Source: Bryopsis sp. KO-2023 (Eukaryota > Chlorophyta > Ulvophyceae > Bryopsidales > Bryopsidaceae). Taken from it: a stretch of DNA of 64,000 nt. A program made the position numbers and the translations under genes. The notes beneath the pieces were generated by a model, which ran no database searches, was not told the origin of the DNA, and saw only the letters and a program-made list of their open reading frames with translations. Shown here piece by piece: positions 1-11,321 of the stretch. The DNA lies in contig BSYQ01000011.1 of assembly GCA_030272585.1 (NCBI GenBank), positions 2,170,001 to 2,234,000 of the forward strand, in the 5' to 3' direction. Numbering within the stretch: position 1 is the stretch's first letter; every line of letters starts with the position of its first letter.

Positions 1-287
1 TATATTTTTTATTATTCAATAGAGTTGCATACCCAATCATGCAACGGTGACCACTATCATTTTTAACAGCTTTTAAAACAATCCCATCGGCTGGGGGGAT
101 TTTGAACGGTATCTCATCAGCCCCTAGAAAAATCGTCCCCTTGCTGTTCGGGGCAATCAGCTCATCCATTTTCCTGGACAGCGTGTTCACGAATTTGTGT
201 TTGTACGTCAGTCTGACTTCATCACTGTGAATTTTTCGTCCGTCTTGTTTCGTGGTGCGAGTTCTCCAATGAACAAGCGATCTGCAT
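1..287 (-). CDS. Unidentified open frame running off the left edge
   Basis: On the minus strand one frame is open for about 95 codons from position 287 to the window edge, after an in-frame stop. It contains an internal Met (KMDELIAPNSKGTIFLGADE) and continues beyond position 1. A possible splice acceptor (ATGCAG) lies near its 5' end, so it may be an internal or terminal exon. Composition looks protein-like (mixed charged and hydrophobic residues) but I recognise no family. It could equally be a fragment of a transposon protein. The region 288-932 between it and the next gene holds no feature I can support. Confidence 0.3.
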
Positions 288-932
288 GGCAGTTGTTATG
301 TCTATATATGTCTTGATGAGGCCAAGGTTTCCAACTGTTGGAGTGACATGTGTGGATCAGGGTGGAGGCTGCACGATGGATATTCTTTTGCCGTCCGGAT
401 TCTCCTTTGGCCAGACCAAAGCAAAGCGAGTTATCCATGCTTGTGAACGTGTTTCGAGACTTCGTGCTGAGCGGATGCATCTGTACGAAGCAAGGTGCTA
501 GATTGGCTGGCTGCATGCCAGCCTGGCAATACTGCTATGCAGCTCCAGAACAGAGCTGTGACAAGGAAGACCGGCTGGTAGGTCTTTAGCCTTGATCCGA
601 GTATAAAGTGATGTGGTTCTATTTTTGGAATGGCTGATTGAGAGGTTCCAGGAAGTATATATATATATTTTTTCAAATTGTTTTTTCGGGGGAGGGGGGG
701 GGGAGAAAATGAAATTTAGAGCAAGAGGAGCTGTGCTTGGTTCAGGATCGTGTGAACCTCGTTTCGATTTCATCGAAGGTTTTCCACGAAAAAAAAAAAG
801 TGGAAAAGCAGTAGGAAATCAAATGCTGTTGGTGCCATGAGTAAATGGTTGGCCATATTCTGCATATTTTTTTGGCTTCTACAGTGAAACATGTCTTTCT
901 TTTTTCGCCCACCCCCCCTCCCTTTCTTGTAG

Positions 933-2993
933 ATTCTTGCATCCATGCAGCAGGAGCTAAATCGGTTGATAAGCTTCTTCAAAGTGGAGCATTCCATGCA
1001 GGTATGACTGACATGGCAACATTCCCCAATCGCAGCTGTGGAACTTTACACACTGTTTTTTCAATTTGCCATAGTTTGCCTATGAAATCACTCCAATCCA
1101 GAACTTGGGTCCATGAGAAGCAATATATTCGGGGGTTCGTCCTGAAGATCAAAAAGCGAACGGCTTCAGGCACTGACGATCATTGAACCCTCACTGTTTC
1201 TATGTGTGACATACAGAATTGGGTGTCGAAAGTTAACCAGACCATCGGGGTTAGGCACGGAGAAGTGTTTTACCGAAAAGGAGGTGGCAGTTCCTCAATG
1301 ATACATTCGCAAATGCGAGAGCAAGCGGTCAAGGCAGAATTAGATGGGTTGGAAAATGAAGGTCTGGAGCTGTTCGATGCTGCATTTGACAGCATGGTGA
1401 GGAGCAGCGATAAGAAACTCGTGAATATCCAAGATAGTGATGCGTGTTCAGTCGGCGAGAATCGATTCTCGACTTGAACGATTTTCAAACCGCTGTGTTA
1501 AGGGTTTGCCGTGGATCGTGCCCTTTGATTAGTTCTGGGTGTGTTAAAAGGGGGGGGGGATGATGGTACTATTATAGCTCAAAGTTGTGGGTATGCTTCT
1601 CAGAATGCAGCTTTCCCCTTTCGACCTCTCTGGATATCTGTTTTTGTTTTTCAAAATGCATCGTATCTGTAGGCCATAAGCCCCATCTGGCTGTCCACTG
1701 TACAAATCTGTGTGGTATGCGCCATGTCGTCTGACTGTCCGTCTTTTTTTGTGCTTTCTTGCTTTTTGCAGCTGACTAGTGGCTGGGTCTGTCATGATGC
1801 CAGAGAGCTGGCAGCTGACCAGTCTGACATAGAGGTCATACTGAGATTCTGTGAACTGGGCAGCGTGGAGTCTGAGGATTACTGCTTGTTTACGAGTGAC
1901 AGGATGGCAGACATGGACACCGCACTTAGGGTGGGTGTGACTGATGATCGGTAAAACCCTCCATTTATTGTTTCCCCCTATCCACAGAACTCGTTTGAGT
2001 GGTGGATGTGCTTATATCATATGCATAGAAAATTCGGTAGCAGGTTTTGATGATTTTGATTGTTTCCAGGCATGGGCCACACGCTTGTTCAGAAATCGGG
2101 GCATCGAGCTGCACGTCGACCTTAGAGATGGTTTTGTGATGCTGCAAGCTTCGACACGGCGTCAGGTGTGTTTGGACTTTGCATTTGGTGGAGTTTTTCT
2201 CTCACTGGAAATTTTAGCGGGGGCATTTTTTGTATCATTCACCGGGGGAAAACAGAAAGGGCAGAAAAATGGTGCTGCATGCTAACTAATGCTGTGTGTG
2301 TGTGTCATGTGGGTTCCAAGCAGAATGTGGCGGCGTTGATTTCGGAGATTGTGGCATTGTGCAAAGGAGAGATCCAAGAAATTGGGACCTTGGGTGTTTT
2401 CAGTCTGACTGGGAACAACGCAGACACCCTCAAACTGATATGTCAAAGGATTGCTCTCGGTCGACTCATGACACAAGTCGCCAAGGTTCAGGTAATTTGT
2501 TTTTCTTTTTCTTTCTGGTGGAAATGTTTGTTGGCATAGACTGTTTTTTGGGGGGAGTTGAAAAAATCTCGAGGAAAAAAAAATTCATGGGAGGAAGCAT
2601 GTGAAATGGAACATGGTCCACTGTTGTAAGAGTGTTGGGCTCAGATCACTGATTTACACGAATCGAGCTTTCAGCATCAATGTTGTTATGTTCAGAAAAC
2701 ATACATTGTCCAACGTGAAAACAGAGACTGCTCAAAAAAATATATATGTAAACATATTTCTGAGGAACTGTGCAGAAAACGAAAGAATTTTTCTGAAACT
2801 CATGCCGAAAATTTGTATGCAGGAGCTTCTGTGGGTGCTGGGCACTGGCCTGCATGGAAAACCGGCGTTGGTGGAAGCGATCTCCTCCAACACGTTTTTG
2901 ATGGATTGTCTCAGTCACTCCGAAGCATATGCCGTTTTGCAGAGCGCAGAGAGGGCACAGTCAAACCAATTCATCACACCGAGCTTGGAATGA
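933..2993 (+). CDS. Spliced gene of unknown function, 3' part (six exons)
   Basis: Six exons can be read: 933-1001, 1217-1396, 1772-1930, 2070-2165, 2324-2491 and 2823-2993 (stop TGA). Each is flanked by AG and GT, and every exon length is a multiple of three, so all introns are phase 0 and the frame stays open throughout. The predicted segment is about 280 residues, soluble and largely helical in character (stretches such as EQAVKAELDGLENEGLELF), with no signal peptide, membrane span or motif I recognise. It has no credible start codon at 933, so upstream exons are missing or unresolved in 288-932. I assign no function. The consistency of phase and splice sites is the evidence that it is a real gene; the exact ends of the 1217-1396 exon are the least certain. 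Confidence 0.6.
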
Positions 2994-3727
2994 TTAGAAA
3001 AAAAAAAGGCACTGAGGTCAGGTTGTGGTAGCTGCACGCATGCCCAGGCCGTCAGGCAATGCTGGGTCTGTGTTTGCATATTTGTAGAAAGGGGTTCATG
3101 TAAAAAGGGAAATAGGTAGTCAGTGTCGAAACGAATTGTGTGCTGCCTTGCTGCTGATGGCACTACTCCAACTGTCGTCACTTCTTTCCCTTATTTCAAT
3201 TTATTTTTTTTATCGTTTCGGTGAAATCAAAGAAAACCAAGTCGTGGCTGGTGCCCTTCTCAATTCACATGGCTTGCAACCTGCAATGACTCAAAGCTGT
3301 GTGAAACTTTGGGTCATTTTTTGGTGGCCGCTGCACATGGTTGAAGCTGGATAATTTCCAACCTAACACTCTCTGTTTCCATCCCCAATTTGAAACAGTC
3401 CTGGAGCAATCAACAAGAAAATCAATCAAAAAAAATAAAAAATCAATCACCGCAGTCAGAACTGGCTCCTCACACCACCAGACACATCTGATTTCCTTTT
3501 GAGCCAAAGGTGCATCCAGTGATACGTAAAACCCAAGGAAAACGCGCTCGCCTCACCACCCCGTTTCAAAACCCAATTCATTGGAACTGGCATCACGAGG
3601 AGGGAATTGGGGGGCAGACTGATGGGATGTGTGGTGTGAGGATAATATCCGAGGTAAGGGAATTACAGAATATCAAGACAACGCCTCAGACCCAGTGGAG
3701 CCTTGACAGCCGACGCCAGGTCCAGGA
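2994..3727. other. Intergenic and UTR region
   Basis: The 3' UTR of the preceding gene and the 5' UTR and promoter of the glycosyltransferase gene. It contains A- and T-runs near 3000 and 3430, but no clear TATA box or coding exon that I can defend. Confidence 0.4.
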
Positions 3728-6700
3728 ATGCCGGCGCTGTTCTACGCATCAAAGAGACCATCTCGAAACGTGCCCCGTCTTGTGATTCTAGTCGTCGCCC
3801 TCCTCTGTTCCCTCGCTGTCCTTGGCAATGGAGGGTTTCGGTTGCGCTCCGCTACACCAGCTCGGAAGCTAGCCGAGGAAAAGCCTGTCAAAGACCCGTT
3901 GTCGGACGAAGAAGCCTACAGAGGTGAGGGAAGAGTCTCCGGGTGTCTAGTTCGGACTGTTAGGGCGTTTTCTCCTTGCGCGTGTACATGCGGTGCACTG
4001 CGAACGGAACTGTTAACGTTACTTTTCCGAAACCATGAAAACTGCATCTCCACCGGCATACTGTCCACTGGAAACGAGCCTGCGAGTTAGTGAAACGAGG
4101 CCTTTTCGTCGCCGGGCGCAAATATCACAAGACTCGTTTTCGGAACAGAGCAGCGCGCGAGCACTAGTAACCGAATTTACGTGAGCGAATTCGTGAAATT
4201 CTGTAGAAATTCATTTCAAGGAATTGGAGATGGGGGGAGAGGGGGCCTCCTTTGTTGTGGTCCCAACAGTCAGGATTTTTTTTCCACTCAGTTTCCATCA
4301 TCCCAGCAACTCGAGGGGTTCTTGACTTGAAAAGTTTTTTAGTTTCAAACTCGCTTTTGACGAAACACATCCCCAGAAACATGCATGACAGACCTGAGTT
4401 AATCTGATCGAGTCAGGCGACTGTCATGTGCGGCCCTCCCCCTCAGACCCATTCCCCCCCAAAAAAAAATCCCCTGTAATCCCCTTTCCAATTAAAAAAA
4501 AACAGTCTGAAATGAAATAAAAGAAATCGCCACGAAATCCAAAACAACAAAATAAAGCTTGCAGAGTTTCACAGCAATCTCCAATTCCGTTCGCAGCACT
4601 TTGGTGGAGATGCTCCGGGGGAAACAGAGGAAAGGTGAAAGATGCTACACTGCCGAAACCTGGCAGTGCTAATTTCCTTGCCTGGCTCTGACAGCCTGAT
4701 CGCACTTGGAACCGCTGCGAATTGATGGTGGTTCTAATACAGACACAATGGGAGGTGGATGAAATGCTTAAAAGAATCACTTCCTTTTCGGTGTCGCGAC
4801 GTTTTTTCTTTTCTGCGTGTTTTTTGATAAAAAAAAACATTGCAATTTCCCGTGCTCTGGAATAAACACAACTGTTAGATATAACAGTGAGTTTCTTGAA
4901 TAATTTAGGGGGGGGAGGTAAAATTTATCTAGCCCGGAACTGCCCCACATCCTCGGGCTATGAATTTCCGCCCCGACTTTGGGCCAGAAGTTTGGAGGTC
5001 GACAGATCCACACATATGAGGAGTTTCTCTCCAATCCTAGCGTCGCTTGGAAAAAGTGTAAAACATCAATCAAGAATTTTATCGCAGCATTTATTCTGAC
5101 ATTTCATTTCATTTCATTTTTATTTCATTTTGTTTTGTTTTGTTTTGTTTTATTTAGTTTTTATTTTATTCTATTTTTATTTTATTATTTTTTATTATTT
5201 TTTATTTGATTTGATTTGATTTGATTTTATTTTATTTTATTTTATTTTATTTTATTTTATTTTATTTTATTTTTATTTATTTATTTATTTTTATGTTTAT
5301 TTTATTTTATTCATTTTTATTTATTTTATTTATTTTATTTTATTTTATTTTATTTTATTTTATTCATAAGATGCCCTGGCAAGCAAAAGCTCAAATACAG
5401 TGCCCATATTGCAACCCTAAACTGCATGATAAAAAAACTAAACTTAGAGACACACCGAGAAAGTGTGGCAACCTCACGATTGCTATTTTCCCGAGGTTGC
5501 GCAAAAAGTAAAACTATACAACCACTTTCCACAGCCTCCCCCTCAAAAAAAAAAGAAAAGAAAAGACAAGGAAAAGGAAAAGTATAGGGTAATTTGTCCA
5601 GCCAGGTGTTGCTTTTTTGTCGAGTGCTGAAGGTTGGTGTGATGGTGTTGCAGAAAGAATTCTCTCTCCCCTTGGTTCGGGAAAAAGCGCCCGAAGGGGA
5701 AGGAAAGAAAAAAGGATGTTGTCAAAGTAAGTGGGGGATTTTTTATTTTTTTCACATTCAGCTGATGGCATGAAATACATACCGACTGTGGCAGCCTCCA
5801 TCAATTTCGGAAAACAAATGCAGCATTTTCCTAAACTTTTTATTTCCGGAGTTTTTGCTACATATTTGTAAACTTTTCTTTTCAATCCAAGTGTGTTAAA
5901 TATATCGGCCGGTCGAGAAAACCCGATATGTACCATTGAGTCGAGCGGATTGGACAAGTTCAAGAAATTCCCCTCGACACATTATCAGAATTTGACCCAA
6001 TTTTTTTTCTGTATACACATATTCTCAAACCAGCTTCCCTTTTTTTCCTTCCTTTAATCATGGGCCGTGGCAAGTTTTAAACCACGTTGAGAGAATTTTT
6101 TTTTAACGACCATTTCCATGTTGCTGAATACGCAGGGAACAAGCATGGAAGATGGCCCCGGATGGATTTTTGATAATAACAATGGCAAACCATCCCTCGT
6201 TGCCATTCGTCTTGAACTGGGTGTACCACCTCCGGAAAGTTGCCATCGAATCGTTCGCGGTGGGATGTCTGGATGTGGAAATTGAGGAAGACCTCAAAGA
6301 AAGGGGCATCAACCATTTCAGCATGGGAATGGGCGATGTGTTTTTCCGTACGTTCATCAAAGAGGCGGGTTCTGTACGAGCAAGGGAACTGGTCAGAATG
6401 TTGGATATGGGGCTGAACGTGATATTTACAGATGCGGATGTGGTGTTTGTGAGAAACCCCATTCCGTTCTGGAAGGAGCATTGGGAAGCTGATATTCTGG
6501 CGTCGACTGACAATCTGGATGGAACGGACATTCCTGAGAAGCTGGATAGTGCACGCAGGTAATTTGTTTTTGCGCCGATGAGGCCAAACGACGATATATA
6601 TTTGTGTGGCTTTTTTTGTCTGTTTGCTTTTTCGGGCGTTGAAAGAACAGGATGGCAATGGAACGAGGGAAATAATGAAAGGGACTCAAAGGTCCCTTTT

Positions 6701-8938
6701 TCTTTCTGGTTTTGTTCTAGTTGACCGTGCATGTTCACACAGCAAAACTAGACACAATTCATTGCACTTCCAGCTTTTTGATTGACAAATTCAAAGCCAT
6801 GTTTTTTCGATCCTATTTCCTTTTGCTTTGCTTTTTTCTAATGTCTTTTCTCTTTTTTTTTCCCTTGTTTGTTCCAGGCGTCCTCCAGGAAACCTTGGGA
6901 TTTTGTTCATGAAGCCGACTGCAAAAACTTACTTCAAAGAGTGGCTCCGGTTTCTGATGTCTGACCTGGAGATCTGGGACCAACTGGCATTCAATATGAT
7001 AAAGGAACGTGATGCTGAATTCATTGACGACCATCCGGACTTGCTCGTCAGAACGCTCAACGGAACCACGTTGATAGGATTTCTGCCTGCCACCCAGTTT
7101 TGCCCTGGACATGTGTTCTTCACCCAGGATTTGCCAAGAAGATTGAGAGTTCCGGTGTATGCTGTTCACACGACATACCAGAAAGGGGAGGATCCGGGGA
7201 AAAGACAGAGGTTCCGTGAAGCGCTGCTGTGGGATGACCCTCCGGAGTATTTCGACTCGCCGAACGGCTTCATGATGTTCGACCTCGATTTGCCCAAGGA
7301 TTTGATGGAAAACGCCTCGCCCAAGTTCCTGGACAAGATTTGGCTCAACGACACCCACGGCCACTTTGCACTTGTGAATCATCAAATCACTCAGGTCACA
7401 CTCTTCGAAACAATCCAATTGCTGAATTGTCACACTTTTTCAGATGGGACATTCGGAGCCATGAAATCGCTCGGGCCTGATTTTTGTTTGTTCGTTGTTT
7501 TTTTAAATTTCTGTGCGTCTACAACCAGATCCCTTGTTTTCAAACTTGTTCAATTTTAGAGCTCAATATTCTACGTTTCATATTAATATATTTAATATTC
7601 TCCGTGTAATTTGGTCCAAATAATATTAGGGGAATGCGTTCTCAACCCCCAATAATATCCAGATGCATTGCGTTTCTACGTTTTTGATCATTCGAAGGTG
7701 AATGCAACAGCAGCATTTTTTTGGTTTGTACCGTCACCCTTTTCGTCTTGTTTATTGGGGGGAGCGCTTTCACATCAATTACCAAACATAAATTTATCGA
7801 TTTTTTTTTTTTTTTGTGTGTGTGTAGGTCCGAAGCGCATTATCCATCGCGCATGTGTTGAAGAGGACATTGATAATGCCACAGCTGTGGTGTGGTGCGG
7901 ACAATCTCCATTTTCCCCATCCAGGCGTAATAATGAACATGACATCACCCTTCAAATGCCCCATGGACCACATTTTCAATCCGCATGCCCTTGTACCTGT
8001 GCTTTTACCCAATGACACACATTCTCCACGGCCGCTCATCGACATCAGAGAATCTTCTTTCCTCCGCAACAGAAGGTGGGTTTTTCAAGGCGAATTCGAG
8101 AATTGTGGCAGTACGAATATGTATATAACCTTCCTGTTCCTCTCCGCCACTCAACAGCAAACACGAGTGCAGGAAAAAGAAAAAAAAAAAAAACCCATGG
8201 AAAGTATGTAAACCAAGCGATGTTCGTCTATTTTTTTGGTTCCTGTTGTGTTTTCTTATTTTTACCACTACCTCGTTTTTTTATGTTTTCTTCAAAAGTG
8301 AGCGACACGGCTGTTTCTTTTTGGTTTTTTTATTCTTTATTTTTTTCTGCAATGAAGTTGACTATGCATCAGTACACCAGGGGAAGAAGTACAACTGGCT
8401 GCCCCCCTTTTTTTTTTTTGAAAGAAGTGAACTTGGGGAAAAAAAAGTCGCTTCTCCCCCCCCCCCCCGGTTGAGTTATATATATACATCATATTTAAAT
8501 TTTTTTTCTGGACAATTCAGGTTACCGGACGCTACTTTCAGAAGCATCCTTCAAGTCAACATATGCCCACAGGAGAATTCAGAGTGCAGTGATGCGGGAG
8601 GAATTCAGGAGGTCGATGGAAAGAAAATTTTACATCTCAAGGGGGGCCTCACTGATGTCAAGATCCAGGAAGCTTTGGGTGAAATGACGGAGCATAAAAT
8701 TTTGCACTTCGACTCCATGCTGACCGCTTTTGGTGGGTACGAGAACGAGCAAGCCGAGAAGGAATTCAAAGAGGGGACCAAGAAAATCATGATGCAATGG
8801 TGTTGCGTGTGGACTGGGATAGAGCCTAACAGGTATGGTGGAGAGGTAATGCTGGATCTTTATCATGATATTATTCCTCACGCCGACAGCCTTGGCAGGG
8901 TGTTCAACTCGACTTGGGAGCCGATTCTGGCGAACTAG
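3728..8938 (+). CDS. XEG113: XEG113-like GT77 extensin arabinosyltransferase
   Basis: Exons: 3728-3923 (start), 6136-6558, 6878-7394, 7828-8075 and 8521-8938 (stop TAG). Exon 1 encodes a basic N-terminus and a hydrophobic signal anchor (LVILVVALLCSLAVLG), giving the type II topology of Golgi glycosyltransferases. Exon 2 holds the nucleotide-sugar DxD motif in FTDADVVF. Exons 3 and 4 carry stretches typical of the XEG113 family: YAVHTTYQKG, then DDPPEYFD, then HFALVNHQI, then LMPQLWC-type and PFKCPMDHIF segments. The known family member adds arabinose to hydroxyproline-linked arabinans on extensins in the Golgi. Junctions 2/3, 3/4 and 4/5 keep frame. The exon 1/2 junction across a 2.2-kb intron does not match in phase as I read it, so a small exon or a different splice site probably lies between 3924 and 6135. 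Predicted length is about 600 residues. Confidence 0.85.
5101..5365. repeat. (TTTTA)n microsatellite
   Basis: About 265 bp of TTTTA and related T-rich pentamers in the large first intron of the XEG113-like gene. Neighbouring intron sequence (3924-5100 and 5366-6135) shows no feature I can support. Confidence 0.9.
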
Positions 8939-9480
8939 GGGCATGTCCGCTGTTCTTTTTCCTTCTTTTTTTGGGTCTTGTCATGTGGAAAGAAAGAAAA
9001 GAAAAAAAAAATTGATGCAGTGATCCAGAACATGGTTGATTCTCCAGAATGAGATTATATTTTTTTTGTCCTGTTTTCTGGGGTAGTTTTTTTTTTTTTT
9101 TTTGGGGGGGGGGGGGTTCTGTTGCCTTTTTGGAAATAGCTGACAGACAATAGAGGGTAGATGGGACAAGTTTATTTAAGTCGGTGGTGCTGTAGATTGA
9201 TCAGGTGTGGGGCGGGTTTACTCTTTCCGCTTGTAGGTTGTGCGTTTCGTTTTTTTTATTTTAATAATTTTGAATCACAACCCATAGATACTGTGAAAAG
9301 GAAAGTCTCAAAAGAACAAAAACAGCAAGCATTATCTTCCCCACTCACTCTTTTCCTCTCCAAATTTCACTGACATTGACTTTTCATCTATTCCAAATTT
9401 CCTTTATTATTTGCACAATACTTTCCGGGAAACTCTTTTTTTTTTTTCCGTTCCAAATTTTTTTTACAACGGGTTTTCGC
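8939..9480. other. Downstream region of the XEG113-like gene
   Basis: The 3' UTR and intergenic DNA with long T-runs (for example 9087-9105) and a G-run. No coding exon is supported here. Confidence 0.4.
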
Positions 9481-9560
9481 TATAAATAGCACATCACCAC
9501 GTTGTTCTACTGATAACACAGAATCTCCGGTCGCAGTTCGAGTGTTTCAATAGTGGTGAG
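9481..9560 (+). promoter_or_regulatory. TATA box with possible 5' UTR exon and splice donor
   Basis: TATAAATAG at 9481-9489 is a near-perfect TATA box. About 65 bp downstream, AGTG followed by GTGAGT (donor at 9556) could end a non-coding first exon. No coding exon follows before the transposon nest, so the downstream gene is unknown. The match could also be chance in AT-rich DNA. Confidence 0.35.
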
Positions 9561-9624
9561 TTTTCACCGACCGTGAAATACAAAACCTGGGGAATCGCTT
9601 ATTGGACATCAATTGCAATCTATA

Positions 9625-9780
9625 TACTGTAATACGCAAATCTTTCAGATTGCTTTAGGATCGCTAGTCTTTATTTTCGCCTGCCTTATTTTCGCGCTTT
9701 GGTCCGCGCGCGAAAACATGGTAGCGCGAAAATAAAGCAGGCGCGAAAAAAAAGCAATGTGAAAGATTTGCGTGGCGTCA
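9625..9780. mobile_element. MITE with E2F-like motifs, copy 1
   Basis: A small near-palindromic element. The left end reads TACTGTAATACGCAAATCTT and the right part contains TGAAAGATTTGCGT, the inverse of the same sequence. The centre holds several TTTTCGCGC or GCGCGAAAA motifs. A related copy lies at about 49086-49241, sharing the core TTTGGTCCGCGCGCGAAAA. Exact outer borders and target duplication are unclear. The stretch 9781-10011 between this element and the next MITE holds no gene I can support. Confidence 0.6.
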
Positions 9781-10019
9781 AAAAGAACACTCTCAAAGTC
9801 AGAGTGTGGAATGTGTTTCCACACATTCTGTGGCTGTCTTTTGAATTCGCCCCTAGACTGGGCTGTGCCTCCGTAGTTGTGCCTAGAACGGTTCTACAGT
9901 CACCGAAACGATGAACTGTCTGAACAGAAGGAAAGATGTGAACAAAAGGAAAGAGACCGAGCATGTTCTTGTGGTCTGTGTAAGGACGCGGGGTATAAAC
10001 AACTCAACAGGTTTACAAT

Positions 10020-10384
10020 CAGTCATGGGCTGAAAAGGACAGGGTTCTGTGCAGGTTCTGTGCACCCTGTGCAGGTCTGTCCTGTGCAGCGGAATTGCAC
10101 AGGACAGGACAGGACCGACTGTCTGTGCTGTGCACAGATCGGACCTGTGCTGCACAGGTGAGCAGACCCGCACAGCACAGCACAGAACTGCACAGAATCT
10201 GCACAGAACTGCACAGAAACTGCACAGATTTTGCACAGAATCTGCACAGAACTGCACAGAAACTGCACAGATTTTGCTGTGCTGTACAGGTCTGTGCACC
10301 TGTGCAGCACAGGTCTGACCCTGTGCACAGAACAGACTGTCTGTTCTGTCCTGTCCTGTGCACAGGGGTCTCAGCCCATGTCTG
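10020..10384. mobile_element. hAT-type MITE with CTGCACAG-rich core, copy 1
   Basis: Terminal inverted repeats CAGTCATGGGCTGA and TCAGCCCATGTCTG (one mismatch) are flanked on both sides by the 8-bp duplication TTTACAAT (10012-10019 and 10385-10392). The 365-bp interior is a dense array of CTGCACAGA-like words with an opposing CTGTGCAG half, so the strand can fold on itself. The 8-bp duplication points to hAT-type mobilisation. A second copy is at 48281-48659. Confidence 0.85.
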
Positions 10385-10405
10385 TTTACAATCCAAGAAC
10401 ACCAC

Positions 10406-10509
10406 TGATAGTAGTAACTCGGGTTTACGGTTATTGTGTAGTACAATGGGATGTACGACAGGGTTTATAGGGCAGGGGGCCCTCCTGTAAAAATTATTCT
10501 TCCCAGTGA

Positions 10510-10544
<35 letters not shown>

Positions 10545-10576
10545 TGCTTGTGTCTCGGGGTCCTGTACCCCTATCA
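10406..10576 (+). repeat. Gypsy-A 5' LTR
   Basis: A 171-bp LTR beginning TGATAGTAGTAACTCGGG and ending CCTGTACCCCTATCA, with the terminal inverted hexamer TGATAG/CTATCA. It contains a (CT)n(GT)n tract near its 3' end. This is unusually short for a gypsy LTR. The likely primer-binding site TGGTTTCGGAGC follows at 10579-10590. Confidence 0.93.
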
Positions 10577-11321
10577 TTTGGTTTCGGAGCAAGGCGAGGC
10601 CAGGCGCACCCCACAGGAGAACTCGCGAACCCCCCCCAAAAGATCTGACCTTAGGGATTACTAAATCCCACAGATCTGGAACTCTGTGTTCCAGGGGTCG
10701 CGAGGAGAGCTATCCTTCGAACGACGTGCTCGCGTCGTCGTTCGAAAACGTCAGGCGAAGTCGCAAAAGAATCGGAGTCCAGTGAACGAATTTCTGGAAA
10801 CCTACAGATCTGTAGATCTAAAGGAAAACAAGGCGAAAGCACTACAACAGTGCAAGGAGAGCGACGATCGGCGTAAACCCGAAACGCGCAGGCGAACAAC
10901 CGAAAGTGCGAACCGGCGTAGGAAAGAACGTCGTCCGGAACGACTAACTTCCGTCGACTGACGCTTCTGCCAGTAACACGAAAAACAGTCGTTCTGGCAG
11001 GTGACTAATTGTCACTCTTTCCAGCGCGCAATCGGTTACCGCACCGCCTGAGTCGCGACTAGTTCTACATTTAGTCGTAGACTGAATCACCGGCCAAGGT
11101 ACTAACCTAGTCGGCTGACAGAACGCAAACGGGAAAGTAACACCCGACGTTGTCAAGTGTAAAACTCCTATCTATTTCTGACCTAGTAAGGTTCAAGAAA
11201 AGATAGCGACTAGGATTGCGACTAGAACTGCAACGAGTTAGCATCCGAGTCACCAGAAAGTTTGGAAACTTTCCGGACACACTCCTAATACGCCAAAATT
11301 CCAGGAAATTCAAACAAAAAC

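Noticed and set aside
5371-5511. Short frame MPWQAKAQIQCPYC as a zinc-finger gene
   Set aside because: It is about 46 codons inside a large intron, with no splice context and no second half of a finger.
10020-10384. Cys- and His-rich open frames on both strands over the CTGCACAG arrays (also 48281-48659)
   Set aside because: They come from simple-repeat words read in several frames inside a MITE; they are not genes.
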